From assembly GCA_026874595.1 (NCBI GenBank), contig CM049314.1, positions 78,911,300 to 78,975,299 of the forward strand: DNA of 64,000 nucleotides, given 5' to 3'. This DNA comes from Sipunculus nudus. Its lineage: Eukaryota > Annelida > Sipuncula > Golfingiida > Sipunculidae. Positions 47,890 through 60,937 of the stretch are shown piece after piece. The notes beneath the pieces are model-generated. The model saw only the letters and a list, made by a program, of their open reading frames with translations, did not search any database and was not told the DNA's origin. Each line of letters opens with the position of its first letter. The stretch's first letter is position 1. The position numbers and the translations under genes were made by a program.

Positions 47890-50800
47890 AGGTTCACAAA
47901 AATCCATAATGTAACTTTAAGAAAGTAGCGGATTTTTATAAATGTGGTTTTGATTGAACAATTTTACCCTTAATATTTAGATTCCTGATCACTAACAGGA
48001 AATATTTTGTAGCCAGGTAAACAGGTTGTGTCCCTTTGGGTCATATTTGTGTGTATTTGTAGAAAAATGATTAAATTGTGTGGTGTTTTATCGTGAGCAA
48101 ACATAAGCAAAGAATAAGCAAACTGTAAGCAAAGGAACTGGGTCTTCATAAATCCTTTTTGCTACTTATTTCTTAAGAAATAATGAATTACTCTTCTTCC
48201 CGGGTATCTATTTCTGTCGAACATGGTGCAAAACTGTAGAAAAATTGAGGTAAAATATGCAAAAGGGTCACCAAAATCCACAATTTTACTTTTTTAAAGT
48301 ATCAGAATTTTCTATATCTGATTTTGCTTAAACGATTTTACCCTTAATTTTTAGATTCACTTTCACTTACAGGAACTTTTTTGTAGACAGGTAAACAGTC
48401 TGTGTCCCTATGGGTCATATTTGTATATATTTATAGAAAAATGCGTAAGTTTTGAGGTGTTTTCACCGTTAGCAAAGCATAAGCAAAGCGTAAGCAAACT
48501 CTAAGCAAAGGAACTGTCTTGATAAATCGTGTTTGCAACTATTTTCTGAAGAAATAATGTATTATTCGACATTCAGAGAATCTATTTCTGTCGAATATGG
48601 TGCAAAACTGTTGAAAAATTGAGGTAAAATATGCAAAAGGATAAAAGAATCCATAATGTCACTTTAAGAAAGTAGCGGATTTTTCTAATTGTGGTTTTGA
48701 TTGAACAATTTTACCCTTAATATTTACATTCCTGATCACTAACAGGAACTTTTTTTGTAGCCAGGTAAACAGTCTGTGTCCCCATGGGTTATATTTGTGT
48801 GTATTTGTGGAAAAATGCTTAAATTGTGTGGTGTTTTCATCGTAAGCAAAGCATAAGCAAAGAATAAGCAAACTGTAAGAAAAGGAGCTGTGTCTTGATA
48901 AATCCTTTTTACATCTTTTTTCTAAAAAAATAATGTATTATTCTACTTTTCTGTAATATAGTTCTGTCGAATATTGTGTTAATCTGTAGAAAAATTGAGC
49001 TAAAATATTCATAAGGGTCACAAAAATCCACAACGTTACTTTTATAAAGTATCAGAATTTTCTATTTCTGATTTTGCTTAAACGATTTAACACTTAAATT
49101 TTACATTCACCTTAACTGACACGTGCAATTATATAGCCAGGGAAGCAGTCTGTGTCCCTATGGGTCATATTCGTATATATTTATAGAAACATGCTTAAAT
49201 TGTGTGGTGTTTTCATCGTAAGCAAATCATAAGCAAAGAGTAAACAAACTGTAAGCAAAGGAACTGTGTCTTCATAAATCCTTTTTGCATACATTTTCTT
49301 AAGAAATAATGTGTTATTCTACTTCCCGGGAATCTTTTTCTGTCGAATATGGTGCAAAACTGTTGAAAAATTGAGGTAAAATATGCAAAAGGATAAAAAA
49401 ATCCATAATTTCGCAATATGAAAGTAGCGGATTTTTATAATAGTGGTTTTGACTGAACAATTTTACCCATAATATTTAGATTCCTCATCATTTACAGGAA
49501 CTTTTTTGTAGCCAGGTAAACGGTCTGTGTCCCCATGGGTTATATTCGTATATATTTATAGAAAAATGCTCAAATTGTGTGATGTTTTCATCGTAAGCAA
49601 AGCATAAGCAAAGAGTAAGCAAACTGTAAGCAAAGGAACTGTGTCATTATAAATCCTTTTTGCAACTATTTTCAGAAGAAATAATGTATTATTTGACTTT
49701 CAGGGAACCTATTTCTGTCGAATATGGTGCAAAACTGAAGAAAAGTTAAGATGAAATATGCAAAAGGATCACAAAAATCCATAATGTAACTTTAAGAAAG
49801 TAGCGGATTTTTATAATTGTGGTTTTGATTGAACAATTTTACCCTTAATTTTTAGATTCACCTTCACTGACAGGTGAAATTATATAGCCAGGGATTCAGT
49901 CTGTGTCCCTATGGATCATATTTGTATATATTTATAGAAAAATGCGTAAGTTTTGAGGTGTTTTCACCGTAAGCAAAGCATAATCAAAGCGTAAGCAAAC
50001 TCTAAGCAAAGGAACCGTGTCTAGATAAATCCTTTTTGCAACTTATTTCTTAAGAAATAATGAATTACTCTTCTTCCCGGGTATCTATTTCTGTCAAACA
50101 TGGTGCAAAACTGTAGAAAAATTGAGGTAAAATATGCAAAAGGGTCACCAAAATCCACAATGTTACTTTTTTAAAGTATCAGAATTTTCTATATCTAATT
50201 TTGATTAAACGATTTTACCCTTAATTTTTAGATTCACCTTCACTGACAGGTGAAATTATATAGCCAGGGATTCAGTCCGTGTCCCTATGGGTCATATTTG
50301 TATATATTTATAGAAAAATGCGTAAGTTTTGAGGTGTTTTCACCTTAAGCAAAGCATAAGCAAACTCTAAGCAAAGGAACTGTGTCTTGATAAATCCTTT
50401 TTACATCTATTTTCTAAAGAAATAATGTATTATTCTACTTTTCTGTAATATAGTTCTGTCGAATATTGTGTTAATCTGTAGAAAAATTGAGCTAAAATAT
50501 TCAAAAGGGTCACAAAAATCCACAACGTTACTTTTATAAAGTATCAGAATTTTCTATTTCTGATTTTGCTTAAACGATTTAACCCTTAAATTTTACATTC
50601 ACCTTCACTGACACGTGCAATTATATAGCCAGGGAAGCAGTCTGTGTCCCTATGGGTCATATTCGTATATATTTATAGAAAAATGCTTAAATTGTGTGGT
50701 GTTTTATCGTGAGCAAAGCATAAGCAAAGAATAAGCAAACTGTAAGCAAAGGAACTGTGTCTTCATAAATCCTTTTTGCTACTTATTACTTAAGAAATAA

Positions 50801-51947
50801 TGAATTACTCTTCTTCCCGGGTATCTATTTCTGTCTAACATGGTGCAAAACTGTAGAAAAATTGAGGGAAAATATGCAAAAGGGTCACCAAAATCCACAA
50901 TTTTACTTTTTTAAAGTATCAGAATTTTCTATATCTGATTTTGCTTAAACGATTTTACCCTTAATTTTTAGATTCATCTTCACTGACAGGTGAAAATATA
51001 TAGCCAGGGATTCAGTCTGTGTCCCTATGGATCATATTTGTATATATTTATAGAAAAATGCGTAAGTTTTGAGGTGTTTTCACCGTAAGCAAAGCATAAT
51101 CAAAGCGTAAGCAAACTCTAAGCAAAGGAACTGTGTCTAGATAAATCCTTTTTACATCTATTTTCTAAAGAAATAATGTATTATTCTACTTTTCTGTAAT
51201 ATAGTTCTGTCGAACATTGTGTTAAACTGTAGAAACATTGAGCTAAAATATTCAAAAGGGTCTCAAAAATCCACAACGTTACTTTTATAAAGTATCAGAA
51301 TTTTCTATTTCTGATTTTGCTTAAACGATTTAACCCTTAAATTTTAGATTCACCTTCACTGACACGTGCAATTATATAGCCAGGGAAGCAGTCTGTGTCC
51401 CTATGGGTCATATTCGTATATATTTATAGAAAAATGCTTAAATTGTGTGGTGTTTTCATCGTAAGCAAAGCATAAGCAAAGCGTAAACAAACTGTAAGCA
51501 AAGGAACTGTGTCTTCATAAATCCTTTTTGCAACTTATTTCTTAAGAAATAATGAATTACTCTTCTTCCCGGGTATCTATTTCTGTCGAACATGGTGCAA
51601 AACTGTAGAAAAGTTGAGGTAAAATATGCAAAAGGGTCACCAAAATCCACAATGTTACTTTTTTAAAGTATCAGAATTTTCTATATCTGATTTTGATTAA
51701 ACGATTTTACCCTTAATTTATAGATTCACCTTCACTGACAGGTGAAATTATATAGCCAGGGAACCAGTCTGTGTCCCTATGGGTCATATTTGTATATATT
51801 TATAGAAAAATGCGTAAGTTTTGAGGTGTTTTCACCGTAAGCAAAGCATAAGCAAACTCTAAGCAAAGGAACTGTGTCTTGATAAATCCATTTTACATCT
51901 ATTATCTAAAGAAATAATGTATTATTCTACTTTTCTGTAATATAGTT
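47890..51947 (+). repeat. Mosaic satellite region 1
   Basis: Monomers start at 48214 (4), 48588 (5), 48964 (A), 49340 (6), 49715 (8, switching to an A/4-like end near 49850), 50091 (4), 50456 (A), 50831 (4*), 51207 (A) and 51583 (4). Type 7 is missing between 6 and 8. The part to about 50.03 kb recurs at 57.24-59.38 kb. The monomer at 50091 has CTGTCAAACATGG. No HOR period of the left side continues here. No gene is seen. Confidence 0.85.
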
Positions 51948-54940
51948 CTGTCGAATATTCTGTTAATCTGTGGAAAAATTGAGCTATAATATTCAAAAGG
52001 GTCACAAAAATCCACAACGTTACTTTTATAAAGTATCAGAATTTTCTATTTCTGATTTTGCTTAAACGATTTAACCCTTAAATTTTACATTCACCTTCAC
52101 TGACACGTGCAATTATATAGCCAGGGAAGCAGTCTGTGTCCCTTTGGGTCATATTCGTATATATTTATAGAAAAATGCTTAAATTGTGTGGTGTTTTCAT
52201 CGTAGGCAAAGCATAAGCAAAGCGTAAACAAACCGTAAGCAAAGGAACTGTGTCTTCATAAATCCTTTTTGCATACATTTTCTTAAGAAATAATGTGTTA
52301 TTCTACTTTCCGGGAATCTTTTTCTGTCGAATATGGTGCAAAAATGTAGAAAAATTGAGGCAAAAATATGCAAAAGGATTAAAAAATCCATAACTTCGCA
52401 TTATGAAAGTAGCGGATTTTTATAATTGTGGTTTTGACTGAACAATTTTACCCATAATATTTAGATTCCTCATCACTTACAGGAACTTTTTTGTAGACAG
52501 GTAAACAGTCTGTGTCCCTATGGGTCATATTTGTGTGTATTTGTGGAAAAATGCTTAAATTGTGTGGTGTTTTCATCGTAAGCATAGCATAAGCAAAGAA
52601 TAAGCAAACTGTAAGCAAAAGAACTGTGTCTCGATAAATCCTTTTTGCATCTATTTTCTGAAGAAATAATGTATTATTCTACTTCCCGGGAATCTAATTC
52701 TGTCGAAAATGGTGCAAAATTGTAGAAAAGTTGAGGTAAAATATGCAAAAGGTTCACAAAAATCCAATATGTCACTCTTATAACGTTTCAGAATTTTCTA
52801 TTTCTGAATTTGATTGAACAATTTTGCCCTTAATATTTAGATTCCTGATCACAAACAGGAACTATTTTGTTGCTAGGTAAACAGTCTGTGTCCCGATGGG
52901 TTATATTCGTATATATTTAAAGAAAAATGCTTAAATTGTGTGGTGTTTTCATCGTAAGCAAAGCATAAGCAAAGCGTAAGCAAACTGTAAGCAAAGGAAC
53001 TGTATCTTGATAAATCCTTTTTGCAACTATTTTCAGAAGAAGTAATGTATTATTTGACTTTCAGGGAACCTATTAATGTCGAATATGGTGCAAAACTGTA
53101 GAAAAATTAAGATGAAATATGCAAAAGGATCACAAAAATCCATAATGTAACTTTAAGAAAGTAGCGGATTTTTATAATTGTGTTTTTGATTGAACAATTT
53201 TACCCTTAATATTTAGATTCCTGATCACTAACAGGAAATATTTTGTAGCCAGGCAAACAGGTTGTGTCCCTTTGGGTCATATTTGTGTTAATTTGTAGAA
53301 AAATGCTTAAATTGTGTGGTGTTTTATCGTGAGCAAAGCATAAGCAAAGAATAAGCAAACTGTAAGCAAAGGAACTGTGTCTTCATAAATCCTTTTGCAA
53401 CCTGTTTCTTAAGAAATAATGAATTACTCTTCTTCCCGGATATCTATTTTTGTCGAACATGGTGCAACACTGTAGAAAAATTGAGGTCAAATATGCAAAA
53501 GGGTCACCAAAATCCTCAATGTTACTTTTTTAAAGTATCAGAATTTTCTATATCTGATTTTGCTTAAACGATTTTACCCTTAATTTTTAGATTCACCTTC
53601 ACTGACAGGTGCAATTATATAGCCAGGGAACCAGTCTGTGTTCCTATGGGTCATATTTGTATATATTTATAGAAAAATGCGTAAGTTTTGAGGTGTTTTC
53701 ACCGTAAGCAAAGCATAAGCAAAGCGTAAGCAAACTCTAAGCAAAGGAACTGTGTCTTGATAAATCCTTTTTACATCTTTTTTACAAAGAAATAATGTAT
53801 TATTCTACTTTTCTGTAATAAAGTTCTGTCGAATATTGTATTAAACTGTAGAAAAATTGAGCTAAAATATTCAAAAGGGTCACAAAAATCCACAACGTTA
53901 CTTTTATAAAGTATCTGAATTTTCTATTTCTGATTTTGCTTAAACGATTTAACCCTTAAATTTTACATTCACCTTCACTGACACGTGCAAATATATAGCC
54001 AGGGAAGCAGTCTGTGTCCCTATGGGTCATATTCGTATATATTTATAGAAAAATGCTTAAATTGTGTGGTGTTTTCATCGTAAGAAAAGCATAAGCAAAG
54101 AATAAGCAAACTGTGAGCAAAAGAACTGTGTCTTGATAAATCCTTTTTGCATCTATTTTCTGAAGAAATAATGTATTATTCTTCTTCCCGGGAATCTATT
54201 TCTGTCGAAAACGGTGCACAACTGTAGAAAAATTAAGATGAAATATGCAAAAGGTTCACAAAAATCCATAATGTAACTTTAAGAAAGTAGCGGATTTTTA
54301 TAAATGTGGTTTTGATTGAACAATTTTACCCTTAATATTTAGATTCCTGATCACTAACAGGAAATATTTTGTAGCCAGGTAAACAGGTTGTGTCCCTTTG
54401 GGTCATATTTGTGTGTATTTGTAGAAAAATGATTAAATTGTGTGGTGTTTTATCGTGAGCAAACATAAGCAAAGAATAAGCAAACTGTAAGCAAAGGAAC
54501 TGTGTCTTCATAAATCCTTTTTGCAACTTATTTCTTAAGAAATAATGAATTACTCTTCTTCCCGGGTATCTATTTCTGTCGAAAATGGTGCAAAACTGTA
54601 GAAAAATTGAGGTAAAATATGCAAAAGGGTCACCAAAATCCACAATGTTACTTTTTTAAAGTATCAGAATTTTCTATATCTGATTTTGATTAAACGATTT
54701 TACCCTTAATTTTTAGATTCACCTTCACTGACAGGTGAAATTATATAGCCAGGGAACAAGTCCGTGTCCCTATGGGTCATATTTGTATATATTTATAGAA
54801 AAATGCGTAAGTTTTGAGTTGTTTTCACCGTAAGCAAAGCATAAGCAAACTCTAAGCAAAGGAACTGTGTCTTGATAAATCCATTTTACATCTATTATCT
54901 AAAGAAATAATGTATTATTCTACTTTTCTGTAATATAGTT
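51948..54940 (+). repeat. Eight-monomer tandem repeat, copy a (2993 bp)
   Basis: Starts are 51948 (A), 52324 (6), 52700 (7), 53076 (8), 53450 (4'), 53826 (A), 54202 (2/3 hybrid) and 54576 (4). All recur 2993 bp further on. Shared variants include AAATCCATTTTACATC, CATCGTAGGC and GTAAGCATAGC. The 6-7-8-4'-A run is the same as in the 21-monomer HOR, so this is an older segment reused. Confidence 0.88.
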
Positions 54941-57900
54941 CTGTCGAATATTCTGTTAATCTGTGGAAAAATTGAGCTATAATATTCAAAAGGGTCACAA
55001 AAATCCACAACGTTACTTTTATAAAGTATCAGAATTTTCTATTTCTGATTTTGCTTAAACGATTTAACCCTTAAATTTTACATTCACCTTCACTGACACG
55101 TGCAATTATATAGCAAGGGAAGCAGTCTGTGTCCCTTTGGGTCATATTCGTATATATTTATAGAAAAATGCTTAAATTGTGTGGTGTTTTCATCGTAGGC
55201 AAAGCATAAGCAAAGCGTAAACAAACCGTAAGCAAAGGAACTGTGTCTTCATAAATCCTTTTTGCATACATTTTCTTAAGAAATAATGTGTTATTCTACT
55301 TCCCGGGAATCTTTTTCTGTCGAATATGGTGCAAAAAAGTAGAAAAATTGAGGCAAAAATATGCAAAAGGATTAAAAAATCCATAACTTCGCATTATGAA
55401 AGTAGCGGATTTTTATAATTGTGGTTTTGACTGAACAATTTTACCCATAATATTTAGATTCCTCATCACTTACAGGAACTTTTTTGTAGACAGGTAAACA
55501 GTCTGTGTCCCTATGGGTCATATTTGTGTGTATTTGTGGAAAAATGCTTAAATTGTGTGGTGTTTTCATCGTAAGCATAGCATAAGCAAAGAATAAGCAA
55601 ACTGTAAGCAAAAGAACTGTGTCTCGATAAATCCTTTTTGCATCTATTTTCTGAAGAAATAATGTATTATTCTACTTCCCGGGAATCTAATTCTGTCGAA
55701 AATGGTGCAAAATTGTAGAAAAGTTGAGGTAAAATATGCAAAAGGTTCACAAAAATCCAATATGTCACTCTTATAACGTTTCAGAATTTTCTATTTCTGA
55801 ATTTGATTGAACAATTTTGCCCTTAATATTTAGATTCCTGATCACAAACAGGAACTATTTTGTTGCTAGGTAAACAGTCTGTGTCCCGATGGGTTATATT
55901 CGTATATATTTAAAGAAAAATGCTTAAATTGTGTGGTGTTTTCATCGTAAGCAAAGCCTAAGCAAAGCGTAAGCAAACTGTAAGCAAAGGAACTGTATCT
56001 TGATAAATCCTTTTTGCAACTATTTTCAGAAGAAGTAATGTATTATTTGACTTTCAGGGAACCTATTAATGTCGAATATGGTGCAAAACTGTAGAAAAAT
56101 TAAGATGAAATATGCAAAAGGATCACAAAAATCCATAATGTAACTTTAAGAAAGTAGCGGATTTTTATAATTGTGTTTTTGATTGAACAATTTTACCCTT
56201 AATATTTAGATTCCTGATCACTAACAGGAAATATTTTGTAGCCAGGCAAACAGGTTGTGTCCCTTTGGGTCATATTTGTGTTAATTTGTAGAAAAATGCT
56301 TAAATTGTGTGGTGTTTTATCGTGAGCAAAGCATAAGCAAAGAATAAGCAAACTGTAAGCAAAGGAACTGTGTCTTCATAAATCCTTTTGCAACCTGTTT
56401 CTTAAGAAATAATGAATTACTCTTCTTCCCGGATATCTATTTTTGTCGAACATGGTGCAACACTGTAGAAAAATTGAGGTAAAATATGCAAAAGGGTCAC
56501 CAAAATCCACAATGTTACTTTTTTAAAGTATCAGAATTTTCTATATCTGATTTTGCTTAAACGATTTTACCCTTATTTTTTAGATTCACCTTCACTGACA
56601 GGTGCAATTATATAGCCAGGGAACCAGTCTGTGTTCCTATGGGTCATATTTGTATATATTTATAGAAAAATGCGTAAGTTTTGAGGTGTTTTCACCGTAA
56701 GCAAAGCATAAGCAAAGCGTAAGCAAACTCTAAGCAAAGGAACTGTGTCTTGATAAATCCTTTTTACATCTTTTTTCTAAAGAAATAATGTATTATTCTA
56801 CTTTTCTGTAATAAAGTTCTGTCGAATATTGTATTAAACTGTAGAAAAATTGAGCTAAAATATTCAAAAGGGTCACAAAAATCCACAACGTTACTTTTAT
56901 AAAGTATCTGAATTTTCTATTTCTGATTTTGCTTAAACGATTTAACCCTTAAATTTTACATTCACCTTCACTGACACGTGCAAATATATAGCCAGGGAAG
57001 CAGTCTGTGTCCCTATGGGTCATATTCGTATATATTTATAGAAAAATGCTTAAATTGTGTGGTGTTTTCATCGTAAGAAAAGCATAAGCAAAGAATAAGC
57101 AAACTGTGAGCAAAAGAACTGTGTCTTGATAAATCCTTTTTGCATCTATTTTCTGAAGAAATAATGTATTATTCTTCTTCCCGGGAATCTATTTCTGTCG
57201 AAAACGGTGCACAACTGTAGAAAAATTAAGATGAAATATGCAAAAGGTTCACAAAAATCCATAATGTAACTTTAAGAAAGTAGCGGATTTTTATAAATGT
57301 GGTTTTGATTGAACAATTTTACCCTTAATATTTAGATTCCTGATCACTAACAGGAAATATTTTGTAGCCAGGTAAACAGGTTGTGTCCCTTTGGGTCATA
57401 TTTGTGTGTATTTGTAGAAAAATGATTAAATTGTGTGGTGTTTTATCGTGAGCAAACATAAGCAAAGAATAAGCAAACTGTAAGCAAAGGAACTGTGTCT
57501 TCATAAATCCTTTTTGCTACTTATTTCTTAAGAAATAATGAATTACTCTTCTTCCCGGGTATCTATTTCTGTCGAACATGGTGCAAAACTGTAGAAAAAT
57601 TGAGGTAAAATATGCAAAAGGGTCACCAAAATCCACAATTTTACTTTTTTAAAGTATCAGAATTTTCTATATCTGATTTTGCTTAAACGATTTTACCCTT
57701 AATTTTTAGATTCACTTTCACTTACAGGAACTTTTTTCTAGACAGGTAAACAGTCTGTGTCCCTATGGGTCATATTTGTATATATTTATAGAAAAATGCG
57801 TAAGTTTTGAGGTGTTTTCACCGTTAGCAAAGCATAAGCAAAGCGTAAGCAAACTCTAAGCAAAGGAACTGTCTTGATAAATCGTGTTTGCAACTATTTT

Positions 57901-57941
57901 CTGAAGAAATAATGTATTATTCGACATTCAGAGAATCTATT
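54941..57941 (+). repeat. Eight-monomer tandem repeat, copy b
   Basis: Starts are 54941, 55317, 55693, 56069, 56443, 56819, 57195 and 57569. It follows copy a until about 57.48 kb, where GCAACTTATTTC is replaced by GCTACTTATTTC and the unit joins the segment that also occurs at 48.1 kb. Private changes include GCAAGGGAAG near 55114. Confidence 0.86.
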
Positions 57942-59444
57942 TCTGTCGAATATGGTGCAAAACTGTTGAAAAATTGAGGTAAAATATGCAAAAGGATAAA
58001 AGAATCCATAATGTCACTTTAAGAAAGTAGCGGATTTTTCTAATTGTGGTTTTGATTGAACAATTTTACCCTTAATATTTACATTCCTGATCACTAACAG
58101 GAACTTTTTTGTAGCCAGGTAAACAGTCTGTGTCCCCATGGGTTATATTTGTGTGTATTTGTGGAAAAATGCTTAAATTGTGTGGTGTTTTCATCGTAAG
58201 CAAAGCATAAGCAAAGAATAAGCAAACTGTAAGAAAAGGAGCTGTGTCTTGATAAACCCTTTTTACATCTTTTTTCTAAAAAAATAATGTATTATTCTAC
58301 TTTTCTGTAATATAGTTCTGTCGAATATTGTGTTAATCTGTAGAAAAATTGAGCTAAAATATTCATAAGGGTCACAAAAATCCACAACGTTACTTTTATA
58401 AAGTATCAGAATTTTCTATTTCTGATTTTGCTTAAACGATTTAACACTTAAATTTTACATTCACCTTAACTGACACGTGCAATTATATAGCCAGGGAAGC
58501 AGTCTGTGTCCCTATGGGTCATATTCGTATATATTTATAGAAACATGCTTAAATTGTGTGGTGTTTTCATCGTAAGCAAATCATAAGCAAAGAGTAAACA
58601 AACTGTAAGCAAAGGAACTGTGTCTTCATAAATCCTTTTTGCATACATTTTCTTAAGAAATAATGTGTTATTCTACTTCCCGGGAATCTTTTTCTGTCGA
58701 ATATGGTGCAAAACTGTTGAAAAATTGAGGTAAAATATGCAAAAGGATAAAAAAATCCATAATTTCGCAATATGAAAGTAGCGGATTTTTATAATAGTGG
58801 TTTTGACTGAACAATTTTACCCATAATATTTAGATTCCTCATCATTTACAGGAACTTTTTTGTAGCCAGGTAAACGGTCTGTGTCCCCATGGGTTATATT
58901 CGTATATATTTATAGAAAAATGCTCAAATTGTGTGATGTTTTCATCGTAAGCAAAGCATAAGCAAAGAGTAAGCAAACTGTAAGCAAAGGAACTGTGTCA
59001 TTATAAATCCTTTTTGCAACTATTTTCAGAAGAAATAATGTATTATTTGACTTTCAGGGAACCTATTTCTGTCGAATATGGTGCAAAACTGAAGAAAAAT
59101 TAAGATGAAATATGCAAAAGGATCACAAAAATCCATAATGTAACTTTAAGAAAGTAGCGGATTTTTATAATTGTGGTTTTGATTGAACAATTTTACCCTT
59201 AATTTTTAGATTCACCTTCACTGACAGGTGAAATTATATAGCCAGGGATTCAGTCTGTGTTCCTATGGATCATATTTGTATATATTTATAGAAAAATGCG
59301 TAAGTTTTGAGGTGTTTTCACCGTAAGCAAAGCATAATCAAAGCGTAAGCAAACTCTAAGCAAAGGAACCGTGTCTAGATAAATCCTTTTTACATCTATT
59401 TTCTAAAGAAATAATGTATTATTCTACTTTTCTGTAATATAGTT
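57942..59444 (+). repeat. Second copy of the 5-A-6-8 segment (25-monomer spacing)
   Basis: Starts 57942, 58318, 58694 and 59069 match 48588, 48964, 49340 and 49715 at a constant shift of 9354 bp. The match extends left to about 57.24 kb. Unlike the first copy, this one continues at about 59.38 kb into a type A end. Confidence 0.85.
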
Positions 59445-60937
59445 CTGTCGAACATTGTGTTAAACTGTAGAAAAATTGAGCTAAAATATTCAAAAGGGTC
59501 TCAAAAATCCACAACGTTACTTTTATAAAGTATCAGAATTTTCTATTTCTGATTTTGCTTAAACGTTTTAACCCTTAAATTTTAGATTCACCTTCACTGA
59601 CACGTGCAATTATATAGCCAGGGAAGCAGTCTGTGTCCCTATGGGTCATATTCGTATATATTTATAGAAAAATGCTTAAATTGTGTGGTGTTTTCATCGT
59701 AAGTAAAGCATAAGCAAAGCGTAAACAAACTGTAAGCAAAGGAACTGTGTCTTCATAAATCCTTTTTGCAACTTATTTCTTAAGAAATAATGAATTACTC
59801 TTCTTCCCGGGTATCTATTTCTGTCGAACATGGTGCAAAACTGTAGAAAAATTGAGGTAAAATATGCAAAAGGGTCACCAAAATCCACAATGTTACTTTT
59901 TTAAAGTATCAGAATTTTCTATATCTAATTTTGATTGAACAATTTTACCCTTAATTTTTAGATTCACCTTCACTGACAGGTGAAATTATATAGCCAGGGA
60001 TTCAGTCTGTGTCCCTATGGATCATATTTGTATATATTTATAGAAAAATGCGTAAGTTTTGAGGTGTTTTCACCGTAAGCAAAGCATAATCAAAGCGTAA
60101 GCAAACTCTAAGCAAAGGAACCGTGTCTAGATAAATCCTTTTTACATCTATTTTCTAAAGAAATAATGTATTATTCTACTTTTCTGTAATATAGTTCTGT
60201 CGAACATTGTGTTAAACTGTAGAAAAATTGAGCTAAAATATTCAAAAGGGTCTCAAAAATCCACAACGTTACTTTTATAAAGTATCAGAATTTTCTATTT
60301 CTGATTTTGCTTAAACGTTTTAACCCTTAAATTTTAGATTCACCTTCACTGACACGTGCAATTATATAGCCAGGGAAGCAGTCTGTGTCCCTATGGGTCA
60401 TATTCGTATATATTTATAGAAAAATGCTTAAATTGTGTGGTGTTTTCATCGTAAGTAAAGCATAAGCAAAGCGTAAACAAACTGTAAGCAAAGGAACTGT
60501 GTCTTCATAAATCCTTTTTGCAACTTATTTCTTAAGAAATAATGAATTACTCTTCTTCCCGGGTATCTATTTCTGTCAAACATGGTGCAAAACTGTAGAA
60601 AAATTGAGGTAAAATATGCAAAAGGGTCACCAAAATCCACAATGTTACTTTTTTAAAGTATCAGAATTTTCTATATCTAATTTTGATTAAACGATTTTAC
60701 CCTTAATTTTTAGATTCACCTTCACTGACAGGTGAAATTATATAGCCAGGGATTCAGTCCGTGTCCCTATGGGTCATATTTGTATATATTTATAGAAAAA
60801 TGCGTAAGTTTTGAGGTGTTTTCACCTTAAGCAAAGCATAAGCAAACTCTAAGCAAAGGAACTGTGTCTTGATAAATCCTTTTTACATCTATTTTCTAAA
60901 GAAATAATGTATTATTCTACTTTTCTGTAATATAGTT
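59445..60937 (+). repeat. Dimer A-4 tandem duplication (752 bp)
   Basis: A at 59445 and 4 at 59821 are repeated as A at 60197 and 4 at 60573. Both copies share TAAACGTTTTAACCC, CATCGTAAGTAAAGC and TCGAACATTGTGTTAAAC. The second copy has CTGTCAAACATGG and loses one 11-bp subrepeat, so it is 741 bp long. Confidence 0.85.
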
